From: Nostoc sp. T09
Lineage (GTDB): Bacteria; Cyanobacteriota; Cyanobacteriia; Cyanobacteriales; Nostocaceae
Direction: 5' to 3'
NCBI RefSeq assembly: GCF_002154695.1
Contig: NZ_MTAV01000044.1
Coordinates: 47,306-111,305 of the forward strand
Length of the DNA: 64,000 nucleotides
Shown here: piece after piece, positions 37,841-48,027 of the stretch
How positions within the stretch are numbered: position 1 is the stretch's first letter
How the letters are laid out: every line of letters begins with the position of its first letter
The notes under the pieces: generated by a model
What the model was told of the DNA's origin: nothing
What the model saw: only the letters and a program-made list of their open reading frames with translations
Databases searched by the model: none
Made by a program: the position numbers and the translations under genes

Positions 37841-39040
37841 ATGACCCACCAAGAACTAATGATATCAAATAACTTATTAAATGAATTTAAAACTTGTAAT
37901 CAGCTTCAATACAATGGGCAGTTAAATATTAAAAGTTCAAAAGGGCACCAATGGATTTTTTATTATCGACTGGGAAGAATAGTTTGGGCAGCAGGAGGAA
38001 TTCATCCTTTCCGGCGTTGGCGCAGACAGATGGCTCAATATTGTCCGCAAATTGATGTAGATAAGATACGTTTAAGTCCTGACGATATATCAAACGATTA
38101 TTGGGATTATCGTCTCCTGGAAATCTTATATAAAAAACAAAAAATTCAGCGAGAACAAATACACTCTATTGTAGACAACACGATAGCAGAATTATTCTTT
38201 GATCTAGCTCAGGAGTCAGATTTTACTTCTGTAACTTGTCATCGCAGCCAACAAGTGATCTTAGAAATGCCAATGAGCTTCACGAGTGCAGATATTTCTT
38301 TGAAGCAGATGCAAGAGTCGTGGAAGATTTGGTCGGAGGCTGGTTTGACAAATTTATATCCTGATTTAGCACCAGTTCTGCGGAAACCAGAACAACTCCA
38401 GAATTTGGTAAGTTCTTCTGTCTACAACAACTTTATAACTTTGATTAATGGCAAACACACTCTGCGAGATTTAGCTGTAAAAATGAAACAAAGTGTGATG
38501 CCTGTTGCTCGTTCATTACTGCCATATATCCTCAAAGGCATTATTGAACTAGTAGAAGTACCCGACTTACCCTTAACAGTCATTGAAGCCCAAAAAAATC
38601 CTACAGCTACACCACCAAAGAAACTAACTGCTCCATTGATAGCTTGTGTAGATGACAGTCCTCAAGTCTGTAAAATTCTGGAGGAGATTATTACTGCACA
38701 TGGGCTAAGATTCATCAAAATTCAAGATGCTGTGCAAGCTCTACCAACTCTGATTCAGGATAAGCCAGACTTAATTTTTTTGGATTTGATGATGCCTATT
38801 GCCAGTGGTTACGAAATTTGCACTCAGCTGCGGCGAATTTCTAGCTTTGCTAACACACCAGTGATTATCTTAACAGGCAATGATGGTCTTTTAGATAGAG
38901 TTCGCGCTAAAGTAGCTGGTTCTACAGATTTTCTCACTAAACCTGTAGCGAGCGATAAGGTAATGGGTATAGTGCGTAAGTATTTACCTATCCCCGCTTC
39001 ATCTACCAAGACAAACACCTCTAAAACTGACAGATTGTAA
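37841..39040 (+). CDS. pixG: PatA/PixG-type response regulator (PATAN domain + receiver)
   Basis: 399 residues. The N-terminal PATAN (DUF4388-like) region has LLNEFKTCNQLQYNGQLNIK, HQWIFYYRLGRIVWAAGG and FRRWRRQM. A receiver occupies about residues 270-390 (ACVDDSPQVC; phospho-Asp in IFLDLMMPIASG; Lys in FLTKPV). Homologues are PatA (heterocyst pattern), PixG and PtxA (phototaxis). Its position before CheY, CheW, receptor and CheA identifies it as the phototaxis member. ATG 37841 is preferred, with AAAGGA six bases upstream; TTG 37805 is in frame but poor. Confidence 0.9.
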   Translation: MTHQELMISNNLLNEFKTCNQLQYNGQLNIKSSKGHQWIFYYRLGRIVWAAGGIHPFRRWRRQMAQYCPQIDVDKIRLSPDDISNDYWDYRLLEILYKKQKIQREQIHSIVDNTIAELFFDLAQESDFTSVTCHRSQQVILEMPMSFTSADISLKQMQESWKIWSEAGLTNLYPDLAPVLRKPEQLQNLVSSSVYNNFITLINGKHTLRDLAVKMKQSVMPVARSLLPYILKGIIELVEVPDLPLTVIEAQKNPTATPPKKLTAPLIACVDDSPQVCKILEEIITAHGLRFIKIQDAVQALPTLIQDKPDLIFLDLMMPIASGYEICTQLRRISSFANTPVIILTGNDGLLDRVRAKVAGSTDFLTKPVASDKVMGIVRKYLPIPASSTKTNTSKTDRL

Positions 39041-39334
39041 TTATATTTCTCCTTGGTGATGAGACTGTTCCTGATGGAATTTGGTTTGAAAACAAACTAT
39101 CAAATTATCGGCAAATTCTCAGTTTAGAGAGATAAATAACAAAACCTCAACAAGTAGGTATTTATGAATAAAGTTTCAATTACTTTTTAATTCATAGATA
39201 TTTGTCAATGTCAATTTAAAAAATGTTTTTTAAGTGCTTTCTCTGAGGTTAATAAGTAAAAAATGGCTCAGTATTATAACAAAACCAAATTCTGTTTTGG
39301 TGAAAATTATCTAGAAATTTAATTGGTAATTATC

Positions 39335-39700
39335 ATGAACACTGTTCTAGTTGTTGAAGATGGTTTGACTGATATGGAAATTATCAGCAGTTACTTACAA
39401 CAGGCAGGATACTACGTGATGAGCGCTAAAAGTAGTGAGGAAGCTCAAGACAAAATAGACACAACTAAGCCCGATGTAATATTTCTTGACGTAATTTTAC
39501 CTGGTAAAAGTGGCTATGAAATTTGTCGAGAACTGAAAACTAATCCTAATACTAGTAAAATTCCTGTTGTTTTTTGCTCAACGAAAAACAGTGATGTGGA
39601 TAAGATTTGGGGTAATATGCTTGGCGCAGAAGCATATCTATCAAAACCTATCAATAGAGAAGAATTGGTAGGCACTTTACAGAGATTAATCAATCATTAA
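39335..39700 (+). CDS. pixH: CheY-like response regulator (PixH/PtxB)
   Basis: 121 residues, a single receiver domain. The acidic pair is in LVVEDGLTD, the phospho-acceptor Asp in VIFLDVILPGKSG, the Thr/Ser switch in VVFCSTKN, and Lys in YLSKPINREE. CheY-like regulators relay kinase signals to the type IV pilus motors in cyanobacterial phototaxis. ATG 39335 gives the normal CheY length; ATG 39323 is an alternative. It is the second gene of the five-gene operon. Confidence 0.92.
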   Translation: MNTVLVVEDGLTDMEIISSYLQQAGYYVMSAKSSEEAQDKIDTTKPDVIFLDVILPGKSGYEICRELKTNPNTSKIPVVFCSTKNSDVDKIWGNMLGAEAYLSKPINREELVGTLQRLINH

Positions 39701-39752
39701 ATCTTGATTTAGGTGCAAACACATAATCATTTACGAAAAAGGACAAAAAACT

Positions 39753-40226
39753 TTGGAGACTAAGCAAAAGTTTTTAAGTTTTAATTTAGGAACCAATGAC
39801 TTAGCTGTAATTCCGTTACAGCACATTGCAGAAGTACTACAAGTATCATTAACAGAAATCTGTGGTGTGCCTCAGATGCCCAATTGCGTCTTGGGTATCT
39901 ACAACTGGCGTGGAGAAATGCTTTGGTTAGTTGATTTAGAAGAGATGCTAGGCTATCCGCAGTTGTTACAAAGCCCCAATTTAGTTTCAAAAATGATGGC
40001 AATAGTGCTAGAAAATGAGGGTAAATATTTGGGGTTATTAGTACATCAACTTACAGACATTGAGTGGTTAAATACTGAGCAAATGAAAGCCCCCTCTGCT
40101 GAACTATTTTATCCAGTCATATCACCTTTTCTAAATGGATACTTTATAAAGCCTGACACAGGAATTGTGTTTAATTTAGATGCCTTGGCGATTATCCAAG
40201 CGCCTATGTGGGGCAATCATAATTAA
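39753..40226 (+). CDS. pixI: CheW-like adaptor (PixI/PtxC)
   Basis: 157 residues, a single CheW domain (FLSFNLGTNDLAVIPLQHIA, VLGIYNWRGEMLWLVDLEEM, YLGLLVHQLTDIEW). It bridges the methyl-accepting photoreceptor and the CheA kinase. The start appears to be TTG at 39753: no ATG or GTG occurs in the N-terminal strand, and AAAAAGGA lies just upstream. TTG may reduce translation relative to neighbours. The gene lies 52 bases after the CheY gene. Confidence 0.9.
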   Translation: METKQKFLSFNLGTNDLAVIPLQHIAEVLQVSLTEICGVPQMPNCVLGIYNWRGEMLWLVDLEEMLGYPQLLQSPNLVSKMMAIVLENEGKYLGLLVHQLTDIEWLNTEQMKAPSAELFYPVISPFLNGYFIKPDTGIVFNLDALAIIQAPMWGNHN

Positions 40227-40301
40227 AAATTTTCAATAAATGGAAATTCAATATCGGAAAGTATCAGATTATTAATAATAACAATTATTGGGGTTTTTAA
40301 A

Positions 40302-43300
40302 ATGACATTATTGTATAACAATGGTCAAGAAAATAGTAATATTGTTACCGATTTAGAAAAGTTAGAAAATCAGAACGGTAGCACTAATATAGCAAATCTA
40401 GCTAGTGATGAATTATCTATATTAAATGCCATAGCTGAGGAATTTAAAAGTTGGCGGCAGCAGTTGCAAAGTATTACTAGTCAGATACGCCAAGCTCCAG
40501 ATATTGATACTTTACTCAAAGTTACCGTAGCACAAATCAGGGAGAAAATTGCAGGCGATCGCGCCTTGATTTATCAGTTTACTAGCTCTGATGCTGGGAC
40601 TGTTTTAGCAGAATCTAGAAGCCTAGGCTGGACACCGACTCTAGGCGAAAATCTTCCAGGCATTACTTTTGGCTTGTATAGCGGTTCAGATTATTTAGAA
40701 CCTGTAGCTATTGATGATATTAATCAAATACAACTTACCCCTTATCAGAAACAACTACTAGAAAAATTTCAAGTTAAAGCTAGTTTGAGCCTACCAATTG
40801 TAGTAGAGGGTAAAGTTTGGGGCTTACTAGTAGTAAATAATTGTGTTTCAGCACGACATTGGCAAGAAGTAGAAATCACTCTACTGTCCCAAATTTCCAC
40901 AGAACTTACCTACAGATTACACAACTTTACAACCCAAACAGCGCTGCAACAGGAAACGCTGGCGAAGAAATCGGTAGCCAAAGTTATCGAGAAAATTCTC
41001 CACATATCATCTGTCGAGAAAATATTTCAAACAACTACTCACGAAATCCGCCAACTACTGAAATGCGATCGCGTCGGGGTATATCGCTTCAATCCCGATT
41101 GGAGTGGGCAGTTTGTGGCTGAGTCGGTGGGTAATAGTTGGGTAAAAATGGTGGGACCCGATTTGAAAATGGTCTGGGAAGATACCCACTTACAAGAAAC
41201 ACAGGGAGGTCGTTATGCCAAGGGTGAAACCTTTGTAGTCAAGGACATTTATAAAGCAGGTCATGCTCAATGTCACATTGATATTTTAGAGCAGTTTGAA
41301 ATGAAAGCTTACATAATTGCACCTATATTTTCTGGGGAACAATTATGGGGTTTGTTAGCAGCTTATCAAAATTCTGGACCTCGTGATTGGCAAACTTGGG
41401 AAGCTAACGTTTTGACTCAGATTGGTTCACAATTTGGTGTAGCTATCTCACAAGCAGAATATCTAGAACAAGTACGTGCAAAAACTGAGCAACTAACTCA
41501 AATAGTTGAACAGGAAAAAACTTTAACTAAGATTGTCAACCGTATCCGCCAATCTTTAGATGCCGAAAGTGTCTTCAAAATAACCACTCAAGAAGTACGC
41601 CAATCTCTGCGATGCGATCGCGTCGGTGTTTATCGCTTTAATCCTGACTGGAGTGGCGAGTTTATCGCTGAGTCGGTAGGTAATAGTTGGGTAAAACTGG
41701 TAGGGCCTGATATTAAAACTGTTTGGGAAGATACACACTTGCAGGCGACTCAGGGAGGCAGGTATGCCAGAGGAGAAAACTTTGTCGTTAATGACATGTA
41801 TCAAGTGGGTTTGACTTCTTGCCACATTGAAATTTTAGAGCAGTTTGAAGCTAAAGCTTTTGTGATAATTCCTATCTTCTCTGGAGAAAAATTGTGGGGA
41901 TTATTGGCAGCTTATCAAAACTCTAGAACTCGTGAGTGGCAAAGTTGGGAAGTAAACTTTTTAGCTCAAATTGGTTTGCAATTTAGTCTAGCTAAATCGC
42001 AGATAGAATATCTTGACCAGGTGCGGGTTAAATCGGAAAAACTAGCTCACATAGCCGAACAAGAAAAAGCCTTCACCAAACTAGTCAATCGCATCCGCCA
42101 ATGCTTGGATGTAGAAGAAATCTTTAAAACATCTACTCAAGAAATCAGGCAATTACTGCGATGCGATCGCGTGGGTGTATTCCGCTTTAACCCTGACTGG
42201 AGTGGCGAATTTGTGGCTGAGTCAGTGGGTCACAATTGGGTAAAACTCGTAGGTCCGGATATCAAAACTGTTTGGGAAGATACCCACTTACAAGAAACTC
42301 AAGGAGGTCGTTATGCCAAAGGTGAAAACTTTGTTGTTCATGATATCTATCAGGTAGGTCATGCTCCTTGCCATATCGAGATTTTAGAACAATTTGAAGT
42401 TAAAGCTTATATTATAGTTCCAGTATTTTTTGGAGAAAAACTTTGGGGATTGCTGGCCGCTTATCAAAATTCCAGCACTCGTGATTGGGAAGAATCGCAA
42501 GTCAGTTTACTCGCCCGCATTGGCGATCAGTTAGGGTTAGCGTTACAACAAACTGAGTATTTGCAACAAGCACAGGCACAGTCAGCACAATTAGCAGCAG
42601 CCGCCGCACGAGAAAAGGCAGCTAAGGAGTTACTGCAACAGCGATCTATTCAACTCTTAACAGCCCTGAGACCGGCCCTAAATGGTAACTTGACGGTACG
42701 TGCACCAATTACAGAAGATGAGCTAGGTACAATTGCTGACGCTTACAATAATACCCTGCAAGCACTTCGGCAAATTGTCATTCAGGTACAAGCCGCTGCC
42801 CAACAAGTTGTGCAAACTTCTGGTAGTAGTGAAGCATCATTAGCAGGACTAACCAACCTGGCAAAACAACAGTCCGAAGATATGACCGCAGCCTTAGACG
42901 AAATTCAACAGATGGTTGACTCTACACAAGCTGTGGTAGCTAATGCTGAGTTAGTGCGGGTAGCAGTAAAACAAGCCAACCAAACTGTAGAGTCTGGTGA
43001 CACTGCTATGAACCTAACTGTACAAGCTATTCAAGGAATCCGCGAAACCGTTGCGCAAACTAGTAAAAAGATTAAACGCCTTAGTGAATCTTCGCAAAAA
43101 ATCTCAAAAGTGGTGAATTTAATTAGTAATTTTGCCACACAAACAAACGTACTAGCTCTCAACGCAGCCATTGAAGCCACCCGTGCGGGTGAATATGGCA
43201 AAGGTTTTGCAGTAGTAGCTGATGAAGTCCGTTCTTTATCTCGCCAGTCAGCAGCGGCTACTATTGAAATTGAGAAATTAGTCCAAGAGATTCAAGCAGA

Positions 43301-43619
43301 AACAGGCGAAGTAGCGGTAGCTATGGAAACAGGCATCCAACAGGTGGTAGAAGGTACAAATCTTGTGGGTGATGCCAGACAAAATTTGAACGAAATTGTG
43401 AGTGCAACTGCGGAAATTAGTCAGTTAATCCAGCGGATTACCGAAGCAACCCAAAAACAAATGGACCAGTCTGTTAAGGTAACTGCAAGTATGAAAGATG
43501 TAGCAGAAATTTCTCACAAAACTGTTGATGAATCCCATGAAATGGCTGTTGTCTTTCAAGAGTTATCAGGCATGGCAAAAGAACTATTAGCAACTGCAAG
43601 CAAGTTTAAGGTTAATTGA
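40302..43619 (+). CDS. pixJ: Cyanobacteriochrome methyl-accepting photoreceptor (PixJ/PtxD)
   Basis: 1,105 residues, no membrane segment. GAF1 (~60-210) lacks a chromophore Cys ([16 protein letters not shown]). GAF2-4 (~225-395, 412-580, 600-765) each have VWEDTHLQ and a Cys-His pair: Cys324-His325, Cys507-His508, Cys690-His691 (for example [13 protein letters not shown]). WED plus CH, without a DXCF motif, marks red/green cyanobacteriochromes that bind phycocyanobilin, as in AnPixJ. A HAMP-like linker (~785-835, [18 protein letters not shown]) leads into an MCP signalling domain (~840-1105) with hairpin [20 protein letters not shown]. Fourth gene of the operon. Confidence 0.95.
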   Translation: MTLLYNNGQENSNIVTDLEKLENQNGSTNIANLASDELSILNAIAEEFKSWRQQLQSITSQIRQAPDIDTLLKVTVAQIREKIAGDRALIYQFTSSDAGTVLAESRSLGWTPTLGENLPGITFGLYSGSDYLEPVAIDDINQIQLTPYQKQLLEKFQVKASLSLPIVVEGKVWGLLVVNNCVSARHWQEVEITLLSQISTELTYRLHNFTTQTALQQETLAKKSVAKVIEKILHISSVEKIFQTTTHEIRQLLKCDRVGVYRFNPDWSGQFVAESVGNSWVKMVGPDLKMVWEDTHLQETQGGRYAKGETFVVKDIYKAGHAQCHIDILEQFEMKAYIIAPIFSGEQLWGLLAAYQNSGPRDWQTWEANVLTQIGSQFGVAISQAEYLEQVRAKTEQLTQIVEQEKTLTKIVNRIRQSLDAESVFKITTQEVRQSLRCDRVGVYRFNPDWSGEFIAESVGNSWVKLVGPDIKTVWEDTHLQATQGGRYARGENFVVNDMYQVGLTSCHIEILEQFEAKAFVIIPIFSGEKLWGLLAAYQNSRTREWQSWEVNFLAQIGLQFSLAKSQIEYLDQVRVKSEKLAHIAEQEKAFTKLVNRIRQCLDVEEIFKTSTQEIRQLLRCDRVGVFRFNPDWSGEFVAESVGHNWVKLVGPDIKTVWEDTHLQETQGGRYAKGENFVVHDIYQVGHAPCHIEILEQFEVKAYIIVPVFFGEKLWGLLAAYQNSSTRDWEESQVSLLARIGDQLGLALQQTEYLQQAQAQSAQLAAAAAREKAAKELLQQRSIQLLTALRPALNGNLTVRAPITEDELGTIADAYNNTLQALRQIVIQVQAAAQQVVQTSGSSEASLAGLTNLAKQQSEDMTAALDEIQQMVDSTQAVVANAELVRVAVKQANQTVESGDTAMNLTVQAIQGIRETVAQTSKKIKRLSESSQKISKVVNLISNFATQTNVLALNAAIEATRAGEYGKGFAVVADEVRSLSRQSAAATIEIEKLVQEIQAETGEVAVAMETGIQQVVEGTNLVGDARQNLNEIVSATAEISQLIQRITEATQKQMDQSVKVTASMKDVAEISHKTVDESHEMAVVFQELSGMAKELLATASKFKVN

Positions 43620-43628
43620 TAGAGCATC

Positions 43629-43662
43629 GCGCCCTTTGAATCATCCAAGGGCGCAGCTTTTT
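43629..43662 (+). terminator. Terminator-like hairpin between pixJ and pixL
   Basis: GCGCCCTT (43629-43636) pairs perfectly with AAGGGCGC (43647-43654), followed by AGCTTTTT. It lies ten bases after the pixJ stop and 170 bases before the CheA gene, so it could attenuate transcription into the kinase gene. Confidence 0.75.
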
Positions 43663-43834
43663 GGGGATAAATAAGCGCTAAGAGGCTGAAGGTGCTTACC
43701 TCTTATTGCCAATCCCTTGTTGCAAATCTGGGAAATTCTGTCCAATAGCTACCGCTCAAATTTATGTTAAATAACCACCATAATCCGCAAGGATAAACCT
43801 CTAAATTGAAAATCCTAATTTAACATCAAAAATT

Positions 43835-46800
43835 ATGACTACAGACATTGATATTCGCGAACAGGGTTATATTTATTTTCTGGCTGAAGCTCCAGAATTA
43901 ATAGAAATTATAGAGCAAGAACTGTTTAGCTTATCAGAAGAATTTAGTACAGCTAAAGTGCATAAGTTAATGCGGGCAACTCATACGATTAAAGGAGGAG
44001 CCGCTAATGTTGGACTAGAAGTAATTCACACGATCGCCCATTCTCTAGAAGATGTCTTTAATGCCCTATATAACCCAAAGGTTGTCATTGATGAACAATT
44101 ACAAACTCTGATCATACAAGCTTACGAATGCCTTAGTTTAGCACTAACCGCAGAACTTACAGGCAGTGCTGTGAATGGTGAAGAAATCCTCCAACGAGCA
44201 GCTTCAGTGTTTGCTCAGTTACAAGAAAAACTGGGTGATGCTTTTGGTGCAGAGGCTCATATTCCTACTTCGGAAGAATTGGGATTCGATCTTGTTCAGT
44301 CTATCTTTGAAGTGGGAGTACAGCAACGCTTAGAAAGTATAGCTGATGCTCTCAATAGCACAATAGATCCGACAGAATTCTCGCAGTTGCTAAACTCTCA
44401 GGCTGAAGTATTTGTTGGGTTGGCAGAATCTTTGAATCTACCAGGATTTGGGGCGATCGCCCAAACAATTCTAGCTGCACTCAAAGCTAACCCCAAGCAG
44501 GCACATCAGATTGGGAAACTTGCTCTCGCCAATTTACAGCAGGCACAAGCATCTGTATTGGCAGGCGATCGCATTTCTGGTGGCGAACCCGATCCAGCTT
44601 TACACCATTTAACACAAATAGTAACAGATGAGTCAGAACCTACCACAAAACCATCTGTCACTACTGCTGCTTTGCGAAATGAAATCAAGGAATTATATAA
44701 ATTTTTAACAACATCTGGTAATACTAAAAATCAGCCATTAAAACCAGCGAAAGCTAAGTTTTATATCAAAGTGATTCGCTATATTTTCGGATGGTTCAAT
44801 CACCAAATGGAAATTAGCAAAGAAGAACTCAATTTGGCTCTCCTTGTTGCTGCTGAAGGAGAAAATTCAGCCACTTATATTGAAAATTGGTTAAGTAAAT
44901 TTTTAGAGTTTGTACAAGATACAGAAGATAGCCAAAGCCTTTGTATATATCGTAAAGGTGTAATATTGACAATTATCCTGGCTGTCGTTAAATTTCATTA
45001 CATAAATGACCAAGTAAATAAAGATGCTCTCGTCATCCCAACACTGCAACAGCAAATTGGTAAATTAGCTAAAGAGTATAAAAAATTTCCTGCTGTTACA
45101 TCTCAGGAAAAAAATTGGATTGATAATCAAAAATTTAAAAACCTGTTAGTTTTTCAAGAAAAATCTATTCCAGAAACAGATCATCTATTAGAGACAATTT
45201 GGGGAGGAGAAGCTAATTTCAACCATATCCATGAGATTGTTGAAACTCAATCTGAAGAACAAAACGATGAATCATTAGTTTTCAAGGAGTTAGTAGGTAT
45301 AGATATTGCTAACTCTACTATTCAAAGCGAAGGAGAAATTAAAGATAAATTACCTACTTCCGCTCAGAAAACTTCTCGCCATCACTCGTTTGTACGAGTA
45401 GATACTGAGGGATTACAACGCCTTAATTACTTAGCAGGTGAACTACTGATTAAGCAAAAACAGCGGATATTACAAGATGAACAACTTAAAGAAATAATTG
45501 AGCATTTGTTTCAACGTATCGGTAAACAACAAACAATTTTAAATCAATTAGGTGATTTACCGTCCCAGATGCAAAATAATGCTTTCCAACATAATCGAAA
45601 TTTTGCGTCTGTGAAATTTGATGCTTTAGAAATGGATGCATATACAGAATTTCAGATGAAGTTGCACGAAGCAATGGAAGAGAATCTGCAACTACAAGAA
45701 ATCACTGAATCCCTAGATTTATTGCTAACTCAGGCTATTCAAATTAGTGATAAGAAACAGAGATTAACCCTGAATATTATTGATAATTTAGTAGAAGCAA
45801 GGATGTCACCTTTAGGAAACATTCTGAATCGTTTCCCTCAAATGGTCAAAAAAATGGGAAATGTTTATGCCAAATTTGTAGATTTGAGGCTCACAGGTAC
45901 AGAAGTACTGGTAGACAAAGCGATCGCGGAAAAACTTTACGAACCTCTGTTGCATTTAGTACGTAATGCATTTGATCATGGTATTGAAACGCCTCAAGTA
46001 CGCCAATCTCTGGGTAAACCAGAACAAGCTTTAATCGAAATTCGTGCCTATAATCAGGGTAGTCAAACTATTATTGAAGTTCGGGATGATGGTCAGGGTT
46101 TGAATTTAGATAAAATTCGCAAAAGAGCTGTTGAGCTAAATCTTATACCAGCACAAGAGCAAGTTAGAGGCGATGGTTATAACGCAACTGAATCAGAGCT
46201 TTTAGAACTGATGTTTTCACCTGGATTCACTACCGTCGAGCAGGTAAGCGAAATTTCTGGACGTGGTATAGGTTTAGATATTGTACGTTCTCAAATACAA
46301 TCTCTAAATGGCTCTTTTTCAGTTAAATCATTGCCTAACCAAGGCACAACATTTGTATTAAAAATTCCTTTTTCTATGACTACCGACAAATTAATGTTAG
46401 TGCAAGCAGGTGGTGTTTTCTATGCTTTGCTCTTAGATAATGTTGAAAAAATATTGATTCCCTCAGAACAGCAAATCAAAGAATTTGAAGGTAAAAAAGT
46501 ATTATATTATAACACTGCGGAAGATGAACGTATGGTCAGCTTACGTCCAATTTCTGAGTTAATGTATTATAGTGGATCATTTTTCAATAGTATTAATTTA
46601 AATAATCTATCAACTGCCTATGACGCAGGAATTACCAAGCATCCTGTCTTATTACTACGGCGTAATCAAGAAATTTTTGGTTTAGAAGTGGACCAAATTA
46701 TCGGTGAACAAGAACTAGTAATTAGACCTTTGGGAAATGCGATCGCTCCACCAAAATATATTTATGGTTGCAGTAGTTTAGCTAGTGGTAATCTCATATT

Positions 46801-47413
46801 AGTTATCGATCCTACTCTGTTGCTAGACTCTTACGAGATGCAAGCAACATTGGAGAACACTGCACCATCAACAGCTTATTTGGCAAATACAAAAGCTTTC
46901 ACTCTGCCGGGTTCAATTTCTAACTCTACGCCTCTACTAGCTCCTTCTTCTACCACAGAGACTACACAACTTCAGCTAAGTCAGTCTCTATCGCTAAATA
47001 AAAAGTCATCAAAAGTACTTTTAGTAGTAGATGATGCAATTAGTCTTCGCCAAACTCTTTCTCTGACTCTACAAAAATCTGGGTATCAAGTATTACAGGC
47101 ACAAAACGGTGTAGAAGCTCTAGAGCAATTGCAGATGCATCCTGAAATTCAAGTGGTAATTTCCGATTTAGAAATGCCACGCATGAATGGCTTTGAATTT
47201 TTATCTAATGTCCGTCACAACCCAAGTTTTACTGAAATACCTATAGTAATTCTCTCTTCTCGCAGTGCTGAAAAACATCGCCAGCTTGCTCAAGCTTTGG
47301 GTGCAACAGCTTACTTAACTAAACCTTATCTAGAGGATAAATTACTCTCTATTGTCGGTGATTTAATCAACAAGCGCAGCGATCAATATACTAATTTGGT
47401 TATGAGTCGTTAG
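43835..47413 (+). CDS. pixL: Hybrid CheA-type histidine kinase (PixL/PtxE)
   Basis: 1,192 residues. An Hpt domain carries phospho-His50 (RATHTIKGGAANVG). A second Hpt-like helical region lacking the motif lies at ~150-245. A long variable linker (~275-500) follows. Next are a dimerisation region (~510-660), the kinase core (LLHLVRNAFDHGIETP; VRDDGQGLNLDKI; SEISGRGIGLDIVRSQI), a CheW-like domain from DKLMLVQAGGVFYALLLDNV, and a C-terminal receiver (VVDDAISLRQTL; Asp in VVISDLEMPRMNG; Lys in YLTKPY). It phosphorylates the operon's CheY and PatA-type regulators. Confidence 0.94.
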   Translation: MTTDIDIREQGYIYFLAEAPELIEIIEQELFSLSEEFSTAKVHKLMRATHTIKGGAANVGLEVIHTIAHSLEDVFNALYNPKVVIDEQLQTLIIQAYECLSLALTAELTGSAVNGEEILQRAASVFAQLQEKLGDAFGAEAHIPTSEELGFDLVQSIFEVGVQQRLESIADALNSTIDPTEFSQLLNSQAEVFVGLAESLNLPGFGAIAQTILAALKANPKQAHQIGKLALANLQQAQASVLAGDRISGGEPDPALHHLTQIVTDESEPTTKPSVTTAALRNEIKELYKFLTTSGNTKNQPLKPAKAKFYIKVIRYIFGWFNHQMEISKEELNLALLVAAEGENSATYIENWLSKFLEFVQDTEDSQSLCIYRKGVILTIILAVVKFHYINDQVNKDALVIPTLQQQIGKLAKEYKKFPAVTSQEKNWIDNQKFKNLLVFQEKSIPETDHLLETIWGGEANFNHIHEIVETQSEEQNDESLVFKELVGIDIANSTIQSEGEIKDKLPTSAQKTSRHHSFVRVDTEGLQRLNYLAGELLIKQKQRILQDEQLKEIIEHLFQRIGKQQTILNQLGDLPSQMQNNAFQHNRNFASVKFDALEMDAYTEFQMKLHEAMEENLQLQEITESLDLLLTQAIQISDKKQRLTLNIIDNLVEARMSPLGNILNRFPQMVKKMGNVYAKFVDLRLTGTEVLVDKAIAEKLYEPLLHLVRNAFDHGIETPQVRQSLGKPEQALIEIRAYNQGSQTIIEVRDDGQGLNLDKIRKRAVELNLIPAQEQVRGDGYNATESELLELMFSPGFTTVEQVSEISGRGIGLDIVRSQIQSLNGSFSVKSLPNQGTTFVLKIPFSMTTDKLMLVQAGGVFYALLLDNVEKILIPSEQQIKEFEGKKVLYYNTAEDERMVSLRPISELMYYSGSFFNSINLNNLSTAYDAGITKHPVLLLRRNQEIFGLEVDQIIGEQELVIRPLGNAIAPPKYIYGCSSLASGNLILVIDPTLLLDSYEMQATLENTAPSTAYLANTKAFTLPGSISNSTPLLAPSSTTETTQLQLSQSLSLNKKSSKVLLVVDDAISLRQTLSLTLQKSGYQVLQAQNGVEALEQLQMHPEIQVVISDLEMPRMNGFEFLSNVRHNPSFTEIPIVILSSRSAEKHRQLAQALGATAYLTKPYLEDKLLSIVGDLINKRSDQYTNLVMSR

Positions 47414-47491
47414 CTATTTAAGTAAAGCAGTGTAAATAATTAAAAGTTTCTAGTGAGGGCTTTAGCGAATCTGACTAAAGTTCTTACTACA

Positions 47492-47953
47492 TTAGCCAAT
47501 CTCAATATTTTTTATCCTATATCTCTCTAAACTTTCATCCCAAATTAACCGAAAACGGTTTTCTTTTAACCATTCCTTAACTACTGCGGGATTTTCAAGC
47601 GGACTGAAACCAGCAGGTAATGGTAGAAGTCTACTCAAAACCCCAGCAAGATGATTTGCTGGTACTCTTCCAGCTGGAATGTTATCTAAAATATCTTCAG
47701 CAACATCCAAGTTTCCAAATGTAAAAAGTCCGATACTAATTATAAATAAACCATTTCTTTTATCCTTTAAAACTAACTCTAGTGCACCTTCATTAAGTAG
47801 GTTTAATAGCCTAATTTTTGCATTTTCATATTCACATTCAAGATATTTACGGAAGGCTGTATCACTGTCAGAATCGGGGCTAGCTTGATATTTTTGGAAT
47901 TCTGAAAGAATTGATTTCCGAAAGCGTCTTGCTGGGGAAGTATTTTCTGCCAT
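47492..47953 (-). CDS. Hypothetical protein
   Basis: 153 residues, soluble, mostly helical. The N-terminus is charged (ARRFRKSILSEFQKYQ), a central region is hydrophobic (GLFIISIGLFTFGNLDVAED), and the end is NRFRLIWDESLERYRIKN. No family recognised. It converges with the CheA gene (79 bases) and lies 74 bases downstream of potB on the same strand, where potC would be expected. It is unrelated to a permease. Confidence 0.65.
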   Translation of the reverse strand: MAENTSPARRFRKSILSEFQKYQASPDSDSDTAFRKYLECEYENAKIRLLNLLNEGALELVLKDKRNGLFIISIGLFTFGNLDVAEDILDNIPAGRVPANHLAGVLSRLLPLPAGFSPLENPAVVKEWLKENRFRLIWDESLERYRIKNIEIG

Positions 47954-48027
47954 TTTTACTTAATCTCCAGTTGTTAGGATAGATTATGTAAGTAAATACA
48001 TCACTTTACACTTCCTTCGAGTTCTGA

